A DNA stretch of 64,000 nt from Magnolia sinica. Lineage: Eukaryota; Streptophyta; Magnoliopsida; Magnoliales; Magnoliaceae. A model generated the notes under the pieces. That model worked only from the letters and a program-made list of their open reading frames with translations. It was not told the DNA's origin and ran no database searches. How positions within the stretch are numbered: position 1 is the first letter of the stretch; the number at the start of each line of letters is the position of its first letter. This document shows, one piece after another, positions 35,477 to 44,247 of this stretch. The stretch covers positions 82,229,959 to 82,293,958 of the forward strand of contig NC_080579.1 of NCBI RefSeq assembly GCF_029962835.1, written 5' to 3'. The position numbers and the translations under genes were made by a program.

Positions 35477-35690
35477 TCCTTAAGGGCTCCTTTGGAAGGA
35501 TCATACATGTATTCACTGAATAAGATAGCTCAAAGATTGCAGGGCCATCCAGAGATGGAAGATCATGCTTCTTTCTAACTTTACACTTCCCTTCTATCAT
35601 CTCCATTGGCACATTGAGTGTTTCTTCACTGTAATACACTTGCCAAGAATCATAACCACCCTCATATTTGCCAAAAATGTCAGAAAAAAA
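35477..35690 (-). pseudogene. Captured fragment of a MET1-type DNA (cytosine-5) methyltransferase, BAH domain
   Basis: The minus strand reads DSWQVYYSEETLNVPM, then EMIEGKCKVRKKHDLPS and LDGPAIFE. After a one-base frame change it continues ILFSEYMYDPSKGALKE. This fits the second bromo-adjacent-homology (BAH) domain of plant maintenance DNA methyltransferases (..YYSE..VPVEMIEGKCEVRKK.DLPS..PAIFEHIFFCE..YDP.KGALKQ). About 65 codons are present and the catalytic domain is absent. The BAH assignment is from memory of the family; other BAH proteins are less likely. Confidence 0.6.
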
Positions 35691-36256
35691 AAAAGCAGTC
35701 CCGATTACATGAAACGTCGTAGATGAGAGGGGTCTCTTAAAGAATCTGCCAAGTGTAGAGCTGGACACAAGCCTAGCCAACTTATACAAGATCTAACTTG
35801 TAGAAGTCAAAACATAGACTAAAAATATATAAGTAGGATAGCTAGGACTGCTTAAGTTGCTCAAGAAGCAGATTAAAAATAGATAACTAAGATGTGAGAT
35901 GCGAGGCTTCATGCAATCTCAGGATGGCAAGAGAAGATCAGACTAATGCATTTCAACAAACTCTAAATATAACAAACCATTGAAAATATTAAAATTAGAA
36001 AGGCACTTCCTCTTTTTTAAAGAGGCAAAAAGGTACTTTCTTTTTTTCTTAAGGGAGAAGTACTTTTCTATCAAAAGACTTGAACAATTAAGAATCCCTT
36101 ATGAATTCATATGTACAGTAGGTCAATTGTTTAAATGTATAATCATACAACTAAAGAATCATTATAGTGCATCCCAGCATTGCATGTAAACATCGATGAT
36201 GCATGCAAATTAGAATTTAGCAAGTTCTAATGCCAAAGCAGAAAATCCATGGAAGC

Positions 36257-36365
36257 ATACCGGAGACATCCCTGACAACCACTTTGTAACGACAGTAATA
36301 TCCTGCCGCCACTCATGTTCACACTGCCAGCAGGTAGCATCCCATACAAGATTTACAGAACCCTG
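36257..36365 (-). pseudogene. Exon-like fragment, possibly replication protein A large subunit
   Basis: The minus strand has CATTATTCAG before and GTATGC after a 109-bp segment. In two frames it shows CKSCMG, WQCEHEWRQ and YYCRYKVVVRDVSG. The Cys pairs followed by a Y.CRYK..V.V.DVSG stretch recall the zinc-ribbon OB-fold at the C-terminus of RPA1. The reading needs a frame change, so the call is weak. Confidence 0.3.
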
Positions 36366-36509
36366 AATAATGCCAGAACAAAATGCATTAAAGGTGGAAG
36401 ATGTAGCACTGAGAAAATAGACACCACGCCTCATGAAAATAAATAAACGTATACCACCTGAGAATAAATAAATAAAGAAAAAAAACTAATAAAAAAAAAG
36501 TACTCCATC

Positions 36510-36669
36510 CAGAGTTACAACATACCCAAAACAAACTCTTCATAGTCCACATGTTGAGGTATTCTGACCATTTTAACTGTCCATATTCTTTGAAGTACCA
36601 TGAATAAGCTATGGTCCCATAATCACATTTCAGTGATACTCCTGACCTTTGATTTCTGGAGTCGAGCAT
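36510..36669 (-). pseudogene. Exon-like fragment in the CACTA, not recognised
   Basis: Two overlapping minus-strand frames look coding (CDYGTIAYSWYFKEYGQLKW and KMVRIPQHVDYEEFVL). I cannot place either in a family. It lies between the possible RPA piece and the 5' exon-like region of the CACTA. Confidence 0.2.
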
Positions 36670-37565
36670 GAGCCACAGGAAATTTCAATCTATTAAATTC
36701 ATCTACACATAGTGATGGTAAGGATCATGCATTCAATGTAAAATGCTCACAATTTCACTTATAACATAGGACCTACTAGAACATAGATGGTTTTGATCAT
36801 CAGACCAGCACAGCATGTGGGCCCACGAATGGAAGATTTTCAAATGCAGGTAAAAGCTGTAAATTAATTACAACTAACATTTACAGGAAATTTCAACATC
36901 CAAACAGGCCCTATAATCCATTTACCAGCAATTGATTTATGACTTGTAGATTTTATAGCATCCAAGCGACACCTAAATCAAATCCAAACGCCCAAAAAAA
37001 AAAATATCTAACACCAAAACATTAAAAACCTAAATAAAAAAATGCATTGTAAAATGGGATATTACTTATAGTAAATAAATAAATAAAAAGCTCTGGATGG
37101 GCAAATGTTGGCGCTGATCGGTGGAGGTGGCAGCATTGGTGGAGTATAGAGGTTACAAAGTGGATTACAACAGCGGTGGTTGCAGACGAAGGCTGCAGTA
37201 ATGGGGGTTGTCTCCATATCTGTGCAATCAATAACAATTACAAATAGAGAGCAAACAGATGCTACAAATCAGCCACTCCTCCAACCCCATTCCAACTGTA
37301 CTTGAGACCAAAATTGTTCTCTCGAATCTGGAAGGTGAAATCCCTAATTCTAAAAATTCTCAAATTCCCAAAATCCTAAAATCCCCACCTTGTAAAATCA
37401 GAAAAACCTAAATTCAAGGTCCACATTCAAATCTGTAAGCCCTAAAATCCCTAAATCCCTAAATGAGGGTCCATTTTCAAATTGGAAATCCACAAATTAC
37501 TAAATCCCCAAATTCATAAATCAACATTAACATTGAGATTGAGAGAGAGAGAGAGAAATACCTCA

Positions 37566-37843
37566 CCTTCGTGAATCTGATTTAATCAAGCTTCAGAGAG
37601 ACAGAGGGAGGTCATGATTGAGAGAGGAATGAAGGTGGTGCGTGGGTAGGGAGGGCCTTGGACCACCACTCGGCCAACGTCAGTTGTCTGAACGAGTCCC
37701 TCACCAAGGATGGGCAGGGAGAGAAAGAGAGAAGTGGGGAGAAGATGGAGAGAAAGCAGTAAGAGGAGAGATGTATTTCCATGTGTGGGCGCGAGAATGA
37801 AAAAAGCAAGCGGGACCTTTTTCTTATGGGCGCAGACGCCCAA
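37566..37843 (-). promoter_or_regulatory. Likely 5' exon and leader of a minus-strand CACTA transcript
   Basis: Reading the minus strand, a C/T-rich leader-like stretch (about 37600-37790) leads to AAG followed by a donor-like GTGAGG near 37566 and a CT-rich intron start. A frame of 85 codons (MGVCAHKKKVPLAFF...) spans it and ends before the donor. The position just inside the right CACTA end and upstream of all captured exons would suit the first exon of a chimeric transcript. This is inference from layout. Confidence 0.35.
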
Positions 37844-37914
37844 TCGAGATAAATCCCATTTTTTTAATGTGCACGGACGCCCAATCGAGACAAATGGTCA
37901 TGTTAGGGGCTCCG

Positions 37915-38230
37915 TGTGGCCCACCACGATGTATGTCATTTATCTGGGCCGTCCATTCACTTCAACAAATTTTTTAGGGATTTCTCTTAAAAAAGGAGGC
38001 AAATAGAAGGCTCACATGGACCACACCATAAATCAACAAAAGACACTTAATCTCCATTGTTTCCTATGGTGTGGTCCACTTGAGCTTTCAATTTACCTAA
38101 ATTTTGGAGCTAATGCATTAAAATGAGCTATAAAAATGGATAGGCGGCTTAGATTAAACACAAAAAATTGTGGTGGGTCCTATAGAACTTCTAACGGACC
38201 ATCAATTTGTATGTGTGATGTGGTGGGGAC
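37915..38230. repeat. GGGCCCACC-type palindromic repeat inside the CACTA right end
   Basis: Starts gtggcccaccacgatgtatg and ends gtatgtgtgatgtggtgggg, inverted relative to each other, with the internal landmarks ggctcacatggaccacacc and ggtgtggtccacttgagctt. One of about eight copies in the window. Confidence 0.75.
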
Positions 38231-38234
38231 GAAG

Positions 38235-38334
38235 TATTTAGCTACGGTTTAAATCCGTAGCAAAATCGCTACAATTTATATCCGTAGCTAAAATCTCCAA
38301 TTATCCGTAGCCTTTACTCAATTTTTTGGTAGTG
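38235..38334 (-). repeat. Right subterminal array and terminal inverted repeat of the CACTA
   Basis: Repeated TAGCTACGGTTTAAATCCGTAGC and ATCCGTAGC units, ending TTTTTTGGTAGTG at 38334. Confidence 0.85.
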
Positions 38335-38416
38335 CGAAGGACTGTAATTGGTTGCCTGTGATTAATAGATCAATGGCATGGGCCCCCCTTTTAAAAATAA
38401 AATTAAATAAATAAAT
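38335..38416 (+). other. 3' end of the outer LINE with its A-rich tail
   Basis: After the CACTA the LINE 3' untranslated region ends in ttttaaaaataaaattaaataaataaa, then the right copy of the 15-bp target duplication. Confidence 0.65.
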
Positions 38417-38790
38417 AAAGTATACCAAAAAATGAAGCATATCAAAAGCTCACATGGACCCCACCACAGAAATTAGGGGGGACAGTGTTGGGCACCGTTG
38501 AAACCATCTTAGGGGCACAGAAATTTGGATCAAACTGATATTTGTTTTTTCTCTTCATCCATGTCTCTGTGACCTTATTAACAGTTTTGATGGTAAATAA
38601 TTATCAAGGTGGACCTTAGGAAGGTTTTAACAGTAGGCGTAATTGACCCCATTTCTCTATGTGGTGTAGTAGTCCATTAGTGATTTGGATTTGGCTCAGT
38701 TTTTGGGCCATGCTCTAAAATGATCTCGTAAAATAGATGGACAGTCTGTATATAACACACGAATTATGTGGGCCCACAGAACTCGGTGAC
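38417..38790. repeat. Right part of the palindromic repeat split by the LINE
   Basis: Continues from 9603: ccaaaaaatgaagcatatc, ctcacatggaccccacc, then ggatcaaactgatatttg, and a mirrored end with atggacagtctgtatataac and tgtgggcccac. Confidence 0.7.
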
Positions 38791-38929
38791 GTTAACAGAC
38801 CACTGAGGTGGGTGGTGTGTGGAATACCACGGAATTTCATTCTGATTTCACCGTTGATTAGCCATCCATTTCCAAACGGACGCGGCTTCAGTGGATCCCA
38901 ATATCCACTATCCACCAAGTGGATCCCTC

Positions 38930-39510
38930 ATTGTGGGGCCCACCATGATGTATGTCCCTCAAATCCACGCCATCCGTCCGTTTTGAAAGCTTATAGTGTG
39001 ATAATAAAAAATTACACAGATCTAGCATCTTAGGAGGATCATGGAAACGGCTTGGCTAGTGACCCTGCAACTGGTTTGTGGTCGCTGCTCTGTGAGCCCC
39101 ACCATGATGTTTTTCATCCATGCCGTCCATCCATTCTTTCAGATCATTTTATAGTATGATCCCAAAAATGAGGTTGACCCAAGTCTCAAGTGGACCACAC
39201 GGTGTTGATTGAACGCCCACCATTAAAAACTTATTGGGTGCCACGTAAGTTTTGGATCAAGATGATATTTCTTTTCTCCCTTCATCCAGGTCTGTATGAC
39301 CTAATCAGATGTCAATCAATCACCACAATGATGGATTGATTGACGGTGAGTAATCAATCGCCATTGTTTCCCTTTAGTGTGAATCACTTAAGATTTGAAT
39401 CTGTTTCGATTTTAGGATCAAGCCTAAAATAATATTTCAAAACGGATGGACGGCGTGGATTTAATATAGACACATCAAGGTGGATCCCACAATCGGGGAC
39501 CACACCGACC
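38930..39510. repeat. Palindromic repeat copies (one partial, one near full length)
   Basis: A partial copy begins at 38931 (gtggggcccaccatgatgtatg). A near full copy spans about 39090-39510, from gagccccaccatgatgttt to ggatttaatatagacacatcaaggtgg. The second lies directly upstream of the broken OMT copy and is shared with 61640-61900 upstream of the intact copy, so it was part of the duplicated unit. Confidence 0.75.
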
Positions 39511-39639
39511 GTCCCTTTTCAAACCTCTACTCTCATCTTCTCACCTTCTTGTATACATCTTCGTCTGCACTCCCACCATAGCACCAGCTGAAGATTTCAT
39601 CACATTCTAATACCACAACCATTAGCCCATTCCCGGAAC

Positions 39640-39797
39640 ATGGCTTACCCTCAATCAGTAATAACCATGCCAGATCTCATCTTCTTCCCAATGGCACTAG
39701 GGGCTGCAATCCAGCTGAGAGTCTTCAATGTCATAGCCGAAGCCGGCCCAGGAGCGCATCTCTTCCCATCCGAGATAGTCGCCAAGATGCCCACTAC
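39640..39797 (+). pseudogene. Broken O-methyltransferase copy, first 53 codons of exon 1
   Basis: Reads MAYPQSVITMPDLIFFPMAL and on to EIVAKMPTT, nearly identical to residues 1-53 of the OMT at 62065. It includes the GPGAHL.PSE.VAKMPTT segment of the dimerisation domain. Exon 1 then stops abruptly and is replaced by unrelated sequence (39798-41018). About 508 bp of exon 1, including the S-adenosylmethionine site, are missing. The upstream 400-550 bp also match the second copy, so this was a tandem duplicate that was later destroyed. Confidence 0.9.
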
Positions 39798-40850
39798 TAG
39801 GGGTGTACACGGGTCGATCCGGGTCGAACTGGGCTCAACCCGGCCCGGCCTGGTCACCAGCCACACCCGGCCCGGCCCAGTACCTAGCCAACATGTCCAG
39901 CCCGAACCCGGCCCGGCAGCAATCGGGCGAGTTCAGGCCAAGTTCAAACCTGAGTTTGGGCCGGTTTTTAACACTGTATGCCGATTTACCATGATAGTAT
40001 CCCACTAATAAAAATTAAACTCATTTGCATCCAAAATAAGATTGAATGGAACATGTGTCAAAATGGATACAACAAATTAAAGGAAACCCACATTTAAGGT
40101 TAAGCAATTCAATGGTAAGCTTCACAGTTAAGGAAAATCAATCTATGGAGATGTAATAGGTTCCACCCAAAAGCATGTATCCATCATATATCTTTTCTAG
40201 AAGACCATTTTGTAAGAATAGCAACTCATGTCACCAGCATGCATCACTTAATGGGGCCACATGTAAAGATTTTTGGATAATTGGAACTGTCCATCTTATT
40301 AATGTCACTGTAAATAAGACTATCTATCAATGAAATCAAACTATGATCTTGATCATTGATTCGTGAAGCTGAAAGCAATCATGAAAAAAATAAAAAATTC
40401 CTTTACAACGGTTCACATTTTTCGGCCAATGTGTTACATGTGTAGAACATCCTATCCATCCAGAAGGCCGGGTCGCCGTGGATATCACATTGCATGAAAA
40501 TTAGCTGATCAAAGTGTCAGGTGGGCCACACCATCAAAATGAATTAACACATACAGGTTTCAGGTATAGCATGAGCGGGTATGTGATCTTAGCTAAGGGG
40601 CCGACTGTTTGGACAGATAGGATGTCCTAAACATGTGACATATGAGTGCCAAAAAACACGCCGTGCAGCAAGCTATGGTATTGTGGGCAGTACCTGATCA
40701 TTTCTCCATATGTAAATGATGTCTCAGTCGGGCCCATTAGAGCAACCATTTGGGTCGCCACCATAAGATGGAACCTACTATGGTAGAGGCCCTGACAAAC
40801 TCATCCAGATTTGGTAGGGTCGAGTCGTCGGGCAGGGAGAGAGGGAGATT

Positions 40851-40899
<49 letters not shown>

Positions 40900-41018
40900 G
40901 AGAGATTTGGTAGGGTCGGGCCGTCGGGCAGGGAGAGAGGGAGGAGGGTTTGGTGGGGTCGGGCGCTATTGCTAGGGTTGGGCGATCTCAAAAGGCGAAA
41001 GGGGAAAGGGGAAAGGGA
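39798..41018. mobile_element. Insertion replacing OMT exon 1 sequence, left end hAT/MITE-like
   Basis: The left edge reads taggggtgtacacgggtcg, a start common to hAT-type miniature elements in plants, followed by CCCGGCCCGG-rich sequence to about 39960. The remainder is AT-rich and then GA-rich. I find neither a matching inverted right end nor an 8-bp duplication. The event is therefore an insertion combined with a deletion, or several events. It contains a 39-bp direct repeat (40810-40848, 40907-40945) around a (GA)n run. Confidence 0.5.
40858..40895 (+). repeat. (GA)n microsatellite
   Basis: About 19 GA units inside the exon-replacing insertion; the frames across it are artefacts. Confidence 0.95.
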
Positions 41019-41076
41019 CCTCAGTACCCAGGTATGTCATATTCTCCATGTGGGGTCCATGGTTTTGTGATCTATT
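41019..41076 (+). pseudogene. End of OMT exon 1 and start of its intron (broken copy)
   Basis: CCTCAGTACCCAG followed by donor GTATGTCATATTCTCC matches 62731-62780. The intron is then cut by the copia element and resumes at 51105 in the same register. Confidence 0.85.
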
Positions 41077-41138
41077 TGTTGAGAAATTAAATACAAATAA
41101 TAATTTCAATAAAATATGAAAACTGAAAAATTAAAATA

Positions 41139-44100
41139 TGTAATGACCTGGGAAATTTTGTGCATAGACCCGAGTATTAACTCTATTTTCCTTAGTAGTT
41201 GTTTTTGGGATAATTAGCGCTATACTCGATTGCTTGTGAAATTTGCATCAATCACTTTAAATTTGATCTGCATGACTCAAAACCTGTAGAATAGTTAGCG
41301 CTATGTTACTCTGAAATTTGGGATCCATCGCTAAGTCCAGTTGCTCTTGGGAATTTTTAAAAGTTTTGGATCGGACCTGGACCACGCGTCGAAAGTCCGA
41401 TAACGATGATCTTAGGCTGTTGCGGTCACCATGTTGGACTTGGTCATCACCTCAAAAATCAAGTCCAGATGATGTTCTGGGTCGATTTGATTGAGTCCGG
41501 AGTGAAGAGTGTGAGAACGGTTGGAAATTTAATGAGATTTTATGAAATCTGAGTCGTATCGCTTGCGTGACGATTTTAAGCTATCTGACCGTTGGAATCT
41601 GACCAAATTTCACCCTCTGAGCAGGGAAGGTGGCCCAGGCATGTCCTTGTGCTTGTGGACCTGATCGAAATTCTGTGACCGTTAATTTGAGTGTGGTCCG
41701 CCACGGCTGATCTGAAGATCCGGTCGGTACGAAAACTCAGCTTGACCTAGATCCATGGTCAGTGAGCTTAAGTCCGACCTTTCGTGGTTATAGGCCCACC
41801 AGAAGTGCTTCGTTGGATCGTGAGAGGCTGGTTTTGGTTATAGCCTAAGTATACCTTGGCCCTGTGGTTATTTTCATCAATGTTAGGCCTATTTATAGAC
41901 CTTAAAACCCTAGCTCTCTTTTCCATACGATTTTCCTAACCCTAGCTAAGAAAGAGAGTGAAAAAGAGAGAGAAAGTGAGAGAGCAGTTGGTGAATCATC
42001 CTAGATTCTTTCTTGTTCTTCTTCATCCTTGAATCTTCACTTTTGAATCGTTATTCTGGCGATTCTGAGTTCATCTTTGGGTAAGTTAACCTAACCCTAA
42101 TCTGTGTTAGAGCTTAGATTAGTCTTTGGGTTGTTGTAGCGCATTTCTATTCTTGCTTTAGGTTATCTTGTCACCGTTGACGAAGACAAATCGTCTGAAA
42201 TCAGTTCGATGTTCTTTTCTGGATTAAGGTGCGGACTTTAATCGTATAGGTTATGGTTTTCAAGACTTTCAATGCCAGTAAATGGTTTATTCTTGTTATG
42301 GATGAGATTTCACATGCCAAATGTTATGTTTATTTTGCGTTCCTGATATGCATGTGTTATATTGAGATTTGTGTATTCTATGTGTATGTATAAAGTACCG
42401 TATGCGTGTGAAATATGAACTTATGATTGCCATGATTATTTGTCGTGTACTTATGCTAATGGTATGTGCGACAACTCCTTGGCAAAAGGAATTGTCCAAA
42501 TGTGTGTATTTCAACATATGTCACGTATGTTGTGTTATGTATTCTAAGTGTTTGTAGAAATGTCTGAATGATCTAAAGTGTGATATATCAACCTAGTATG
42601 GGCATTGAGAAGCGATTCTCAACTCTCCCACTAGTGTGTATGATTTCCTTCATGTCAGTTACATTCCTTATTGTTTAAGCATTACTTATGCTTACATTCA
42701 TGTTAAGTTGATATTCTTCAAGTACTCATATGCTACATGACTTGAGTTGTTGTACCATTACTATTCTAAATTGTAGATATGAATATCTGTTGTAGTGTAA
42801 TGTATTTGGGACTATGAATAGTCCAGGAAATCGGTAATCAACCTTAAGTTCGTGGCTGAGATTTTTTTCACCATGTAGGACGTGATTAGACGAACCCGAG
42901 TCGTATTAGAGTTGTCGGCAGTGGTTTGGTCACGCGGAGTGTTTGCGCACTCTATGTCGTTCAATTCAACGTGCACTCGTGTTAGTCGAGTTCGTCAAGT
43001 AACCCGATTGTCCGATGTATGTTCACCATGTATGGACGCTACTATTTGAATCTAGGGTACCAAACTCACCGATGAAATCCTGATAACCATGGTACCTTGA
43101 TCCGCTAAGACTTATGAGCCGGACATGGTAGTATGGGACACCGTGGTCGAGCTGTCGGCCTATGCTGGGGTGACGAGCCTCCCCATAGTGACCAGTGAGC
43201 AACCAAACTCGTGAGCCGATTATGGTGGTATGGAACACTATATTCACGTTATCGGCCTACATTGATTGGTGACGAGCCCTTTGTAGTGACCTCGAGCATA
43301 CCTGGATACCGTATTGAGGTGACGAGCCCTAGTGTGGTAATGAAAGTATGATAGGCGTGTATTGATTGGTGACGAGCCCTTTGCAACGACCTGAAACCAT
43401 ATGATTGTATGAGATGTCTAGGACTGACGACCCTAGTATGGATCATTGTTTGGATGGTGACATGAGGAAGGTATCTTAGCTTCTCAATCTTGTTGTATGA
43501 AAAGGACTAATAACCACCTAGTAATCATGATCATGCACCGCATTTGTATGTGCTTTGTAGACGTGGCGTACTTTGAGGCGATGTCATACGTAACGTAAGA
43601 TGAAGACGCTGAGGGTGTACACGCGAGGGCACGCATCATTCTGCATACATCCTTGCATTAACAAGAGTACTTAGGACTTGTTTAATTGTTCTGCTTTATC
43701 ATTACTGTTTGATTGAACTGATAACATGTTAACCTTTGCTTTATTGTTCCACTGAGTTGATCACTCACTCCCACGTTCTGGGGCGGTGTTAAACACCCAC
43801 CAGACTCTGTCTTAGTTTCTGATGTTACAGATGTTGATGCAATCTTTGAGGCAAAGCCGGAGATTGAGGATGATGAGGCTGCTTTCTCTTTTATGCAGTT
43901 TTCAGACGGGTTCTAGTGAGGCTTGTTCTGATGCGCGGGATGCTGGGATTTCTTTTGGGAATTAAACGATGTAATTTGATACTTGTAATTTTGATAGTAA
44001 CACTTGTCATACGACCTGGTATGTGTATATATTTTAGGGATTCACACATGTACACATATATTTCTTTATGTCTTCCGCTTGCTTTCTTCACTTATCCCTG

Positions 44101-44247
44101 AATTATATCTGCACTTTGGCTTAATCTATTCCATATTTTATGCACTAATACAGACAACATACATCCATCATTAAATATATTGCATAAGTGATGTTTTGGA
44201 ACTCGGGAGCTAAGTTATGCTCGACCCCCGAATTTCAGGGCGTTACA
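41139..44247. mobile_element. Solo LTR, probably Ty3/gypsy (Tekay/Del-like), inside the copia LTR
   Basis: TGTAATGACCTGGG..CAGGGCGTTACA ends, 3.1 kb long, flanked by a perfect 5-bp duplication aaata (41134-41138 and 44248-44252), with no internal region. TG..CA ends plus a 5-bp duplication and no gag-pol indicate a solo LTR left by recombination. The length and the near-palindromic TGTAAYG end suit large plant chromovirus LTRs. A TATA-like tatttataga near 41890 is followed by a tract rich in ctaaccctagct and gagagaaa, a plausible promoter and transcript start. Confidence 0.8.

Larger units (their letters stand above)
17531..38334. mobile_element. CACTA (En/Spm-like) DNA transposon, non-autonomous, carrying host gene fragments
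   Basis: Terminal inverted repeats are CACTACTAGAAAG at 17531 and, reading inward on the other strand, CACTACCAAAAAA ending at 38334. The similarity continues into AAAGGCTAYGGATAA. The 3-bp flanks are tga and cga, a duplication with one mismatch. Subterminal arrays of the TAGCTACGGATA motif in both orientations lie at 17540-17733 plus 29395-29515 and at 38238-38315, as CACTA transposases require. Without the Athila insertion the transposon is about 9.1 kb. I find no transposase (TNP2/TNPD-like) frame. The space is filled by pieces of at least five unrelated host genes on the minus strand. Confidence 0.85.
9604..38416 (+). mobile_element. L1-type LINE, 5'-truncated, holding a second LINE and a CACTA element
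   Basis: A 15-bp near-identical duplication flanks the element: aaagtatactaaaaa at 9589-9603 and aaagtataccaaaaa at 38417-38431. The 3' end is an A-rich tail at about 38391-38416. The LINE's own sequence is 9604-12149, 15304-17530 and 38335-38416. About 385 bp precede ORF2; this is the tail of ORF1, so the copy is 5'-truncated. ORF2 carries an apurinic-type endonuclease, a reverse transcriptase and an RNase H, the order of plant L1 elements. The minus-strand LINE and the CACTA transposon landed in it later. Confidence 0.8.

Noticed and set aside
40737-41070. Two overlapping frames around a (GA)n run
   Set aside because: Composition is driven by the microsatellite; the region is an insertion in a broken exon.
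41139-44247. DNA transposon with TGTAAYG inverted repeats
   Set aside because: The inverted similarity is short, ends are TG..CA and the duplication is 5 bp, which fits a solo LTR better. A DNA transposon is not fully excluded.
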